Of a DNA stretch of 64,000 nucleotides, positions 1 to 7,462 are shown piece by piece (the stretch's first letter is position 1; every line of letters begins with the position of its first letter). Source of the DNA: Flavobacterium psychrolimnae (GTDB lineage: Bacteria > Bacteroidota > Bacteroidia > Flavobacteriales > Flavobacteriaceae). Both the position numbers and the translations under genes were made by a program. Location: NCBI RefSeq assembly GCF_003312425.1, contig NZ_QNUX01000004.1, positions 1 to 64,000 on the forward strand. The letters are read 5' to 3'. The notes beneath the pieces are model-generated. The model saw only the letters and a program-made list of their open reading frames with translations, did no database searches and was not told the origin of the DNA.

Positions 1-2
1 TA

Positions 3-92
3 GGTGGTCAATTTGAACTGGAAAGTGGTGGTCAGTTTGCTCCGAAACTGGTGGTCAATTTGCACTGGAATAGGATGGTCAATTTGACTGGT
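3..92. repeat. Four tandem copies of a ~24-bp repeat, probable insertion-sequence end
   Basis: Four degenerate copies of a unit reading roughly GTGGTCAATTTGNACTGGAA start near 4, 28, 51 and 75, a period of 23-24 bp. Multiple short direct repeats at a terminus are typical of IS21-family elements, where they serve as transposase-binding sites, and similar GTGGTCAATTTG repeats flank flavobacterial IS21-like elements as far as I recall. No transposase gene is visible because the window begins here. The array is followed directly by a gene fragment, which fits an insertion boundary near 92-100. The IS family assignment is inference. Confidence 0.55.
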
Positions 93-115
93 TTTTCCAG
101 GTTAATATTCCTGTA

Positions 116-415
116 ATGCTATTTTATTGTTGGGTTACTGTTATTCTTCTCAACACAATGAGAATTAATTTTATAAACTCGACTCAGACAACTTTGACAA
201 ACATAAAAATCAGTGGTTGTGGTGGCGGACACATTGACAAATTAGAAAGTGGAGAAAGTGAAACAGTTTGGGTTGACATAACTGGTGACTGTTCCATAAA
301 CATTGATTACTTATCAAACGGTCAACGAAAAGAAGAAGGAGTTGCTGGCTATGTAACGAGTACTATGGGAAAGAAAATGAAACACAATATTGGCGGAAAA
401 AATGAAGAAAAATAG
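116..415 (+). pseudogene. Probable 5'-truncated gene for a small membrane-anchored protein
   Basis: The 99-residue frame begins in the middle of a hydrophobic stretch (MLFYCWVTVILL), and the frame stays open upstream into the repeat array as far as the TAG at 71. The native N-terminus may therefore have been replaced by the IS-like end. The rest is soluble, with a GCGGG motif around residue 35 and a second cysteine near residue 59. An internal ATG at 158 could still give a shorter product. The end overlaps the likely start of the next gene (402), which suggests an original operon. I do not recognise the family. Whether it is broken or a complete small gene cannot be settled from this window. 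Confidence 0.45.
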
Positions 416-1085
416 ATTATTATTGATTTTGACTACAATAGGACTTATTTCCTGTAATCAAGGAAGTACATCCTTTTCAGGTACTGTTGGTAAAGAAACT
501 CTGATTTCGACGAAAATTGACAAAAGTCAAAAGCCATCAGCTAAGCACAATAAAAATAATTTTTACACTAAATATGAATACAATCAGTCTGACTGTACAT
601 CACTAATAATACAAAACAGCTTTCCAAAAAGCGGCATAAACTACACTGATCCGAATGGTAAGAAATATATTTATGCAGTGTTTTGGACTCAAATAATCAA
701 TAACACAGTAAATCCTATCGAGTTGACAATTGATTTTCCTTTAGATTCTTTTGAAATTCCATCTTCATCAGGCAACTTTATGAAATTACTTGTTCCTTCC
801 GACACAATGACAATTGATAAAGAACCCATGAATGATTATGGTCTGAAAATAAAATATTTTTTAGATAATAATCGTTATAAATCGTCTTCGTTGAAGAGAA
901 CTATTAAACCAAAGAGTTCAACTGCATTTTATGTTGTACCTCTATCTAATCGTGGTGTTAGAGGCACTTTAAGAGCAGGATTTAGCTTAAAAGGGCAAAA
1001 TCTGTTTTATAGTGTTAACAATAAAGAAATTCTTAGCGGAAAGATTGATTTACCCGCTCCGCAAAGTCTTCTTCTAAAAAAATAA
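402..1085 (+). CDS. Hypothetical lipoprotein
   Basis: This is about 227 residues with a lipoprotein signal peptide: MKKNRLLLILTTIGLIS followed by Cys at about residue 18. It should therefore be lipid-anchored after export. I chose the ATG at 402 over the in-frame ATG at 390 because it gives a standard n-region directly before the hydrophobic core. The mature part is rich in Ser, Asn and Lys with predicted beta character and no motif I recognise. It overlaps the end of the upstream truncated frame by 14 nt, so the two were probably co-transcribed. No function can be assigned. Confidence 0.7.
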   Translation: MKKNRLLLILTTIGLISCNQGSTSFSGTVGKETLISTKIDKSQKPSAKHNKNNFYTKYEYNQSDCTSLIIQNSFPKSGINYTDPNGKKYIYAVFWTQIINNTVNPIELTIDFPLDSFEIPSSSGNFMKLLVPSDTMTIDKEPMNDYGLKIKYFLDNNRYKSSSLKRTIKPKSSTAFYVVPLSNRGVRGTLRAGFSLKGQNLFYSVNNKEILSGKIDLPAPQSLLLKK

Positions 1086-1306
1086 ACTTCTCGTTAATGC
1101 TGCGCAAATGTCTCTTACTTTGCGCTAGCAATCGCAACAAATACTTTGGAAAACAAGATAATTGCTGCAGGCTGTTAATAATAAACACGCTCCTCAAATT
1201 AAGTTTCCAAATAATAAATCATTCCATGATACAGATTGTCCAAAATTCAAAGTTTGTTTTGTACTTTTAAAGCACACTCATTAACTGAAAAACTCAAATT
1301 ACAATA

Positions 1307-1822
1307 ATGAATTATCACTTTAGAAAAGCGGAACTATCTGAAATAGCTCCGATATGGGAAATTTTACAACAAGCTATACAACGCAGAAAAGAAGATGGGA
1401 GTACCCAATGGCAAGACGGTTATCCAAATCCTGAAGTCATACAAAAAGACATTGAAAAAAGAGAAGGATTTGTTTTGGCAGACGGAGAAACTATAATCGG
1501 TTACAGTGCGGTACTTATTAATGATGAACCTGCTTACGCTACAATTGAAGGAAACTGGTTAACGAACGATGATTTTGTTGTCATGCACCGAGTAGCCATT
1601 TCTGAAAAATATTTGGGTAAAGGACTGGCAAAACTGATGCTAAAAAACATAGAAGATTTTGCGTTAAGCAACAACATTTACAGTGTAAAAGCAGACACAA
1701 ATTTTGATAATATCGCCATGATGAAAATTTTTGAAAACTTAGGTTATACCTACTGTGGCGAAGTATATTTTAGAGGAAGCCCTAGGAAAGCATTCGAGAA
1801 AGTTTTAACTAAAGAAAACTAA
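1307..1822 (+). CDS. GNAT family N-acetyltransferase
   Basis: The 171-residue protein has the GNAT fold order. The acetyl-CoA-binding motif A is at about residues 94-113 (HRVAISEKYLGKGLAKL, with the R/QxxGxG-like loop as YLGKGLA), followed by the C-terminal FENLGY element common in this family. The N-terminal part (RKAELSEIAPIWEIL) is the usual first strand and helix. The acceptor substrate cannot be read from the sequence. It is monocistronic: 220 bp of non-coding DNA precede it and a long hairpin follows. No signal peptide is present, so it is cytoplasmic. Confidence 0.85.
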   Translation: MNYHFRKAELSEIAPIWEILQQAIQRRKEDGSTQWQDGYPNPEVIQKDIEKREGFVLADGETIIGYSAVLINDEPAYATIEGNWLTNDDFVVMHRVAISEKYLGKGLAKLMLKNIEDFALSNNIYSVKADTNFDNIAMMKIFENLGYTYCGEVYFRGSPRKAFEKVLTKEN

Positions 1823-1835
1823 TTAAAATTAAAAA

Positions 1836-1895
1836 ACCGCAAATTCGCAAATAAAAACAGCTAACAACTGTTTCAATACTTTGCAAATTTGCGGT
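1836..1895 (+). terminator. Long imperfect hairpin after the acetyltransferase gene
   Basis: ACCGCAAATTCGCAAAT (1836-1852) pairs with TTTGCAAATTTGCGGT (1880-1895), and an inner AAACAG/CTGTTT pair extends the stem. A/T runs lie on both sides. It sits between two convergent genes and probably terminates both. Confidence 0.6.
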
Positions 1896-1914
1896 GAGTT
1901 TTAAAAAAAAAATA

Positions 1915-2472
1915 TTAAACTACGGCTTCTTCTTCAGGAGCAGTTTCAAATTCCATGTGATCCTCGATTTCCGTTGCTACTTCCGGTTTTGATGCTTTGA
2001 GCGCATTGAATCTTTCTAATTGTTCCAGTTCTCCTTCTTCCCCACTGAAATAAGGAAAAACATCCATAATAGGAGATTCTGAAATTGCAGGAACGGTGTA
2101 ATCGCCCATCGTACCTTTCATCACGCTAATGGTGTTGTCATAAGCCTCTTTTACATCATTGGCTTGCACTAATAAATACATATTAGTTTTGCGTTCTTTA
2201 CCGCTTTCTTCGTCATATGCCAATAATGAAACTTTAGATCTGAACCAGCGATCCGCGTTTTCGAAAGGATGAATCTCAGCATAATTAGCGACTTTTATAT
2301 TCGTGATTTTGAATTCTTCACTGATATACGCTGACATTTCTTCATTGATTCTGCTTTCAGCTTCCGTGTAAGACAACGCGTCTACCAAGTATGGTTCAGT
2401 TGTAATCTTTTGTCCGCCAGTTTCATCTGTTTTTCTATATTTTACCTTGCATTCGTACCAAGTTGTGCTCAT
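1915..2472 (-). CDS. DUF4494 domain-containing protein
   Basis: This is about 185 residues starting MSTTWYECKVKYRKTDETGG, which matches the conserved N-terminus of the Bacteroidetes-specific DUF4494 family (the WYECKVKY and EPYLVDALSYTEAE segments). The C-terminus is strongly acidic (EDHMEFETAPEEEAVV). Function is unknown. The frame stays open upstream to 2547, but a good -7 box (TATCTTTG, minus strand, 2494-2501) lies inside that extension, so I place the start at 2472. No signal peptide remains with this start, which suggests a cytoplasmic protein. The convergent neighbour is a GNAT gene. Confidence 0.8.
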   Translation of the reverse strand: MSTTWYECKVKYRKTDETGGQKITTEPYLVDALSYTEAESRINEEMSAYISEEFKITNIKVANYAEIHPFENADRWFRSKVSLLAYDEESGKERKTNMYLLVQANDVKEAYDNTISVMKGTMGDYTVPAISESPIMDVFPYFSGEEGELEQLERFNALKASKPEVATEIEDHMEFETAPEEEAVV

Positions 2473-2493
2473 TTCTTTTTTTTTTAAGGATGT

Positions 2494-2501
2494 CAAAGAT
2501 A
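2494..2501 (-). promoter_or_regulatory. -7 box of the DUF4494 gene promoter
   Basis: On the minus strand this reads TATCTTTG, an exact TANNTTTG. GTTG lies 18 nt upstream (2520-2523), a 3-of-4 match to TTTG. Its position fixes the start of the downstream gene at 2472 rather than 2547. Confidence 0.6.
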
Positions 2502-2605
2502 GATTTAAAAGAAAAAAAACAACAGGATTACTAAAATAGATATTCACAATTTTAGGCAGCAGATGGAATTGATCTTTATTTCAATTAAAAGAATTAATTA
2601 CTCAA

Positions 2606-2641
2606 ATAAAAAAAACAGCCTTTGCTTATTGCAAAGGCTGT
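2606..2641 (-). terminator. Intrinsic terminator after the nitroreductase gene
   Basis: ACAGCCTTTGC (2615-2625) pairs with GCAAAGGCTGT (2631-2641), an 11-bp stem with a 5-nt loop. It is followed on the minus strand by a run of T (A-run 2606-2614 on the plus strand). It lies just downstream of the minus-strand nitroreductase gene. Confidence 0.85.
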
Positions 2642-2671
2642 TTTTATAAAATATTTCTTCAGAATTGAGTC

Positions 2672-3304
2672 TCAATCAATAAATTTAACTAAATCCTCTT
2701 TGTTTTTTCTGACTTTTGCTAAGTTTGCTAACCAATCATTTTCAGCATCTCTGTAGCCTAGAGGAAGAATTACACAACTTCTAAGACCTTTTGCTCTTAG
2801 GTCCAAAATTTCGTCTAAAGCGTCTGGCTCAAAACCTTCAATTGGTGTGCTGTCTACGCCTTCAAAAGCGGCAGCTGCAATAGCCATTGAAAAAGCAATA
2901 TAAGCTTGTCTTGCTGCGTGCTGAAAGTTTACTTCGGCATCTTTTTGTGGATACGTATTCAACAACATCTGACGGTAATTTTCAAAACCCTCATTTTTAA
3001 AACCTCTTACATCATTGGTATGATCAAATACTTTATTGATTCGCTCCGCTGTATACGTATCCCAAGCCGCAAATACTAATAAATGGGAACAGTCTGTAAT
3101 CACGGATTGATTCCAACCGATTGCTCTGATTTTTTCTTTAATTTCTTGATTGGTTACCACCAATATTTCAAAAGGTTGCAAACCACTTGATGTAGGTGCT
3201 AGAATTGCTGCTTCCAGAATGTTATCAATTTTTTCTTGAGCTACTTTTTCTCCGTTCATCGCTTTGGCTGCATAGCGCCAATTCAATTTGTCTAATAATT
3301 CCAT
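2672..3304 (-). CDS. NAD(P)H-dependent oxidoreductase, nitroreductase family (NfsB-like)
   Basis: The 210-residue protein has the FMN-binding nitroreductase pattern. An N-terminal RYAAKAMN segment (family R-rSxRxF position) is followed by the APTSSGLQPFEILVV motif at about residues 36-50 and a C-terminal GLRSCVILPLGYRD motif that closes the flavin site. Family members use NAD(P)H to reduce nitroaromatics, quinones or enones as cytoplasmic homodimers. It lies 48 nt after a tetR gene on the same strand and is followed by a terminator, so the pair is likely a self-regulated, electrophile- or quinone-inducible operon. The physiological substrate is unknown. Confidence 0.88.
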   Translation of the reverse strand: MELLDKLNWRYAAKAMNGEKVAQEKIDNILEAAILAPTSSGLQPFEILVVTNQEIKEKIRAIGWNQSVITDCSHLLVFAAWDTYTAERINKVFDHTNDVRGFKNEGFENYRQMLLNTYPQKDAEVNFQHAARQAYIAFSMAIAAAAFEGVDSTPIEGFEPDALDEILDLRAKGLRSCVILPLGYRDAENDWLANLAKVRKNKEDLVKFID

Positions 3305-3352
3305 TTCTATTGTATTAATTAATTACTGTTCGTTTATAATGTTGCAAAAAGT

Positions 3353-3931
3353 TTACACTTTTATACTGTCCCATGCCGCTTGAAAACTTTCTTGCAATGT
3401 TTTTTCATCCAAAGGACACAATCCCCTATTTTTCATGTTCATCAAAAAAGCCATTGGATATATCGAATAAGCATACATCAGATAAGGTGAGATATCCTTA
3501 AAAATACAGTCTTCTTTCCCTTTCACCCACAAATCAAAAAGCGGTGTCAAAAACTCTAATCCCTCTTGTCTTGTTAGTTCATCGATCATAGGCGTATTAT
3601 CACATTGCGATAAAAAAGAAGCTTCTTCTCGATGAGTCAGTTTATAATGTGCCATATTGAACCAGATTTTTTTAAACCTAACCTCCACTGATTCCTGAAG
3701 ATTATAATCTGAAAAGGCAGCTTCAGCAAAAGATGATTTTACCGTGAGATACAATTGACTGACTAAATCTTGTTTACTTTGAAAAAAAAGATAAATCGTG
3801 GCGGGAGAAACGGCTGCAATTTTAGCAATTTTCGCCATTGAAGCCCCTTGAATTCCTCCATTATTTACTAAAGTCAAAGTAGCCTTCAAGAGAGCAGTCC
3901 GTTTATCAATACTTTTTTGAAGTTGTGCCAT
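3353..3931 (-). CDS. TetR/AcrR family transcriptional regulator
   Basis: This is about 192 residues from the ATG at 3931. An N-terminal helix-turn-helix spans about residues 30-52 (ASMAKIAKIAAVSPATIYLFF). It is followed by the usual helical ligand-binding domain, which is too variable to predict a ligand. I chose 3931 over the in-frame 3976 because MAQLQKSIDKRTALLKAT is the standard length of leader before the HTH. It is co-directional with the nitroreductase gene and is likely its repressor. A perfect 12-bp palindrome upstream (4041-4052) is a candidate operator. Confidence 0.85.
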   Translation of the reverse strand: MAQLQKSIDKRTALLKATLTLVNNGGIQGASMAKIAKIAAVSPATIYLFFQSKQDLVSQLYLTVKSSFAEAAFSDYNLQESVEVRFKKIWFNMAHYKLTHREEASFLSQCDNTPMIDELTRQEGLEFLTPLFDLWVKGKEDCIFKDISPYLMYAYSIYPMAFLMNMKNRGLCPLDEKTLQESFQAAWDSIKV

Positions 3932-4293
3932 GTTTGCTATTATTTTTATTTTTCTAATAAATAAGTACTCATTCAAAAAATGCTCAAAAATAAATTTGTA
4001 CTAAAATCACATTTGAAATGCAAAGGTACCATAAAAAAGAATGAACGTTCATAAATTAGATTTAATTATGATTTGTTTACACTTATATGAATGTAAGGGA
4101 AAAGAAAACATTTCGATAAACATGATTTTTTTGCTATTCACTTTTAAAAATGGGTTGAAGATATCAATAAGGAACCTTCAATGATTCAAAAATATTTGAC
4201 AAGCAGATTATAAAAATTTTTCTAATTAATTAAATTGAAAATTCAACTTTACTACAACCCATAATTTTTATTAAAAAAATGTTAAAAAAATAT
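3932..4293. other. Intergenic region between two divergent tetR genes
   Basis: Apart from the palindrome and -7-like boxes reported at 3985-4052, I see only AT-rich sequence and no small ORF worth calling. The operators of the second tetR gene begin at 4294. Confidence 0.6.
4021..4052 (-). promoter_or_regulatory. Candidate promoter and operator of the TetR-nitroreductase operon
   Basis: The minus strand reads TACCTTTG at 4021-4028, an exact -7 box. About 12 bp further upstream is the perfect palindrome ATGAACGTTCAT (4041-4052), where the -33 region should be, so a bound repressor would block this promoter. A second -7-like box, TATTTTTG, lies closer to the gene at 3985-3992. Which promoter is used is unclear. 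Confidence 0.45.
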
Positions 4294-4330
4294 TAAACAC
4301 TTGTTTAAATTAAACACTTGTTTAGTTTTG
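4294..4330 (+). promoter_or_regulatory. Promoter of the efflux operon with two tandem TetR-type operators
   Basis: TAAACACTTGTTTA occurs twice, at 4294-4307 and 4311-4324, 17 bp apart. Each copy is a perfect TAAACA-N2-TGTTTA inverted repeat. They cover the promoter CTTG (4300-4303), N19, TAGTTTTG (4323-4330). This is the arrangement expected for autorepression by the TetR protein encoded just downstream. Confidence 0.7.
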
Positions 4331-4351
4331 TTTAACGAAAATTCGATTCCA

Positions 4352-4978
4352 TTGAAAAGTAATTTTAACGACAAACAAATTCAAATACTCGAAGTTGCAG
4401 AAACTCTTTTTGCAGAGAAAGGATTTGATGGCACTTCCATTAGAAACATAGCAAAAGTGGCGAAAATTAATATTGCTATGGTTTCGTATTACTTTGGTTC
4501 CAAGGAACGATTACTGGAATCCCTTATTGTTTACAGAACTTCGGATCTCAAAAATCAATTAGAAAATTTACTACTGGAAGATCTTGAACCTATTGAAAAA
4601 ATTAATAAGCTAATTGCCCTTTATATCAATAGAATCAATAGCAACCGAGGAATTTACAGAATTTTACATTACGAATTTACTTCTAAAAAGAGAGAGCAAA
4701 ATCTTCAGGCTTTTTCGGAATTAAAAAAAGGAAATTTAAAATCCCTTGAAACTATTATTGAGGAAGGTCAGAAAAAAGGCATTTTCAGAAAAGACGTTAT
4801 TATTCCGTTGATTACGCCCACTATTCTGGGCACATTCTTTCATTTTCACATGAATAAACCTTTCTTCGAAAATTTATTGAACCTGAAAACCGAAGATTTA
4901 TACAATAATTATATCAAAACCAATTTGACAAAGCATATTCAACAAACTATAAAAGCACTTCTGATATATGAAAGTTAA
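4352..4978 (+). CDS. TetR/AcrR family regulator of the efflux operon
   Basis: This is about 208 residues with an N-terminal HTH at about 27-49 (GTSIRNIAKVAKINIAMVSYYFGSKERLL) and a helical C-terminal effector domain. The frame is open from a TTG at 4301, but that codon lies inside the promoter/operator region. I therefore use the TTG at 4352, giving MKSNFNDKQIQILEVAE, which has the usual family spacing before the HTH. No in-frame ATG exists in this part. Its 3' end overlaps the tolC-type gene by 11 nt, so it heads the operon. It probably represses the operon through the two TAAACACTTGTTTA sites. The ligand is unknown. Confidence 0.85.
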   Translation: MKSNFNDKQIQILEVAETLFAEKGFDGTSIRNIAKVAKINIAMVSYYFGSKERLLESLIVYRTSDLKNQLENLLLEDLEPIEKINKLIALYINRINSNRGIYRILHYEFTSKKREQNLQAFSELKKGNLKSLETIIEEGQKKGIFRKDVIIPLITPTILGTFFHFHMNKPFFENLLNLKTEDLYNNYIKTNLTKHIQQTIKALLIYES

Positions 4979-6299
4979 TCAATTCATGCTCTTTGGGATT
5001 TTCTTCATCGGAATTTCATCCTTATCAGCACAAGAAAAAACAAGTTTAACATTGAACGAAGCCATTAATTTGGCTTGGACCAAAAGCAATGAAGTTACGC
5101 TGGCCAATACGAAAGTAAAGACCAAAAAATACGAATTGCAGGCTACAAAAAACAATCAATATCCTGATTTGAAACTTTCTGGTCAGTACCAAAGATTGGC
5201 GAATGCATCAGTAGATTTTAAACTGAATCAAAACAATTCCGGTACTCCGCAGACGCTTCCTATTGTCAATCAGTTAATGATTGGACAGTTGAATGCCAGT
5301 GTTCCGGTATTTTCTGGTTTTAAAATCCAAAACAGCATCATAGCAAATGAAAATTTGTATCAGGCTGAAATGGCGACAGCATCCCAAACTAAAGAAGAAA
5401 TAGCGTTGCGGGTAATAGATTATTATGCCAGTTTATACAAAGCGCAAAAAACAATTGAACTGCTGAAAGAAAATCAAAAAAGTGCCAAACAACGCGTTAA
5501 AGATTTTATAGAGCTTGAAAAAAATGGAATCATTCCCAGAAATGATCTGTTAAAATCTAAATTGCAGGCTTCAAAAATACAATTGTCACTGGATGAGACA
5601 AATAATAATTTAAAAATAATCAACTTTTATTTGGTTACACTTTTAAAATTAAATCCAGATACCAAACTGGAAATTCGGGAGGATGATTTTGCTGATTTCC
5701 AAATGACAAATATTCCAATCAATGAATTACCGGCTTTAGAAAATCGGAAGGATTTAGAAGCGATTCGGTTTCAGGGAAAAGCCAGCGAAGCGAATATCAA
5801 AATAGCGAAAGGTTCCTATTATCCAGCCATCGCAATCATTGGCGGATACACCGCTTTAGACCTCAGCAACGTGATTACGGTTCAAAATGCAATGAATATC
5901 GGAGTTGGAATTTCTTATGATTTAAGCGCTATTCTAAAAAACGGAACTTTGGTCAGACTGGCTGAAAATAAGTTTTTAGAAGTACAGAATTCTGAAGCAA
6001 TATTAACGGACTACATTAAAATTCAAGTCCATAAAGCGATTGAAGATTACGATTTAGCATTGAAACAAAACACGGTTTATGAAGAAGCACAAGAACAGGC
6101 GACTGAAAATTTCCGAATTGTAAAAGACAAATATGACAATGGACTTTCGGACACAAATGACTTGCTCGAAGCTGATGTGGAACAGCTAAATTCACAAATC
6201 AATAAAGCTTTGGCGAAAGCCAATACGATCCAAAAATACTACGAGTTACTCTCCGTAACAGGTCAATTATCTCAATCGTTCAATCTTGCTCAAAAATAA
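4968..6299 (+). CDS. TolC family outer-membrane efflux protein
   Basis: The 443-residue protein has an N-terminal signal peptide (MKVNQFMLFGIFFIGISSLSAQ). It contains two copies of the outer-membrane efflux protein repeat, rich in long amphipathic helices (for example residues 140-215 and 345-430, with the NGLSDTNDLLEADVEQLN signature). Length and composition fit a trimeric outer-membrane channel. It overlaps the tetR gene by 11 nt and is followed 9 nt later by an EmrA-like adaptor, so it supplies the outer-membrane exit duct of a tripartite pump. Confidence 0.9.
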   Translation: MKVNQFMLFGIFFIGISSLSAQEKTSLTLNEAINLAWTKSNEVTLANTKVKTKKYELQATKNNQYPDLKLSGQYQRLANASVDFKLNQNNSGTPQTLPIVNQLMIGQLNASVPVFSGFKIQNSIIANENLYQAEMATASQTKEEIALRVIDYYASLYKAQKTIELLKENQKSAKQRVKDFIELEKNGIIPRNDLLKSKLQASKIQLSLDETNNNLKIINFYLVTLLKLNPDTKLEIREDDFADFQMTNIPINELPALENRKDLEAIRFQGKASEANIKIAKGSYYPAIAIIGGYTALDLSNVITVQNAMNIGVGISYDLSAILKNGTLVRLAENKFLEVQNSEAILTDYIKIQVHKAIEDYDLALKQNTVYEEAQEQATENFRIVKDKYDNGLSDTNDLLEADVEQLNSQINKALAKANTIQKYYELLSVTGQLSQSFNLAQK

Positions 6300-6308
6300 T
6301 CAACTACC

Positions 6309-7388
6309 ATGGAAAAGAAAAAAACAAATAAAAAATTCATTATTATCCTAGTAGCATTGGTTGTTTTAGGAGGTACTTATGGAACTTTTAAATACATCCA
6401 TTCCCAATCCCACGAGGAAACTGATGATGCACAAATTGAAAAAAACATGAATCCAATTATCCCGAGAGTTTCCGGATATGTAGATAAAGTGTACATCAAA
6501 GACAACGATTTTGTAAAAAAAGGCGATACTCTTTTTACTATTGACCGAAGAGACTACCAATTGAAAATTGAAGAAGCCAATGCAGCAATGATTGGCGCTG
6601 AAGGTAATTTTGCAGTGACAAAAGCTGATATTGGAAGTGCTTTAGCCAGCATTTCTGTTTCTGATGCTAATGTGTTATCCGCGAGTGGAAATATAGAATC
6701 CGCAAAAATAAGATTGGGCCGCATTACAAGTGATTACAACCGATATGAGAATTTGTACAAAAGCCATTCTATCACAAAGCAGCAGTACGAACAAGCTTTA
6801 GCGGCAAAACTGGAAGCAGAAAGTCAAGTTCGTGTTTTGCAACAGCAAGAAAGAGCCAGTGCATTTCAAAAATCAGTTATTGTGGCTAAATCAAAGGTTT
6901 CTGATAAACAAACCGAAGTGGCTGCTGCCAATATTAAAAGAGCAAAAGCATTGCTTGACGCAGCAAAATTGAATTTAACCTATACCTCGGTAACTGCTGC
7001 GATTGATGGTCAGGTATCTAAAATTGATATTCAGCCGGGACAATTAGTTCAGCCGGGACAATCTCTATTTTATATTATCAACAACAAAGAAGCTTGGGTT
7101 ATTGCTAATTTCAAAGAAACGCAATTGAACAAAATGGTAATTGGACAAAAAGTAACCGTAAAAGTAGATGCGTATCCTGATTATGATTTCGAAGGTTCAG
7201 TAACATCATTTTCACCTGCAACAGGATCTCGATTCTCATTGCTACCGCCAGATAACGCAACAGGAAACTTTGTAAAAACGATTCAAAGATTACCGGTAAA
7301 AATAAGTTTGAACGCAACAAACGACCCTGAAAAAATAAAATTATTGCGCCCTGGAATGAATGTCGATGTCGATGTGCATTTAAAATAA
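6309..7388 (+). CDS. HlyD/EmrA-type membrane fusion protein
   Basis: The 359-residue protein has one N-terminal membrane anchor (about residues 9-29). The biotinyl/lipoyl half-motif follows at about 45-80 (ETDDAQIEKNMNPIIPRVSGYV, GDTLFTID), then an alpha-helical hairpin of about 100 residues, the second lipoyl half (AAIDGQVSKIDIQPGQLV) and a beta-barrel domain. The DDAQI pattern is characteristic of EmrA-type partners of DHA2 transporters. It links the TolC-type channel upstream with the MFS pump downstream in the same operon. Confidence 0.92.
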   Translation: MEKKKTNKKFIIILVALVVLGGTYGTFKYIHSQSHEETDDAQIEKNMNPIIPRVSGYVDKVYIKDNDFVKKGDTLFTIDRRDYQLKIEEANAAMIGAEGNFAVTKADIGSALASISVSDANVLSASGNIESAKIRLGRITSDYNRYENLYKSHSITKQQYEQALAAKLEAESQVRVLQQQERASAFQKSVIVAKSKVSDKQTEVAAANIKRAKALLDAAKLNLTYTSVTAAIDGQVSKIDIQPGQLVQPGQSLFYIINNKEAWVIANFKETQLNKMVIGQKVTVKVDAYPDYDFEGSVTSFSPATGSRFSLLPPDNATGNFVKTIQRLPVKISLNATNDPEKIKLLRPGMNVDVDVHLK

Positions 7389-7462
7389 ATCTATTTTTCT
7401 AGATTTAAAAAAATAAAAAAAGCGATCCTTTTAAGACAATTATAGTTTACACTTTAGCATAA

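Noticed and set aside
4154..4166. TTGAAGATATCAA as another Crp/Fnr site
   Set aside because: Half-sites are not symmetric beyond TTGA/TCAA and it is not placed correctly relative to either tetR promoter.
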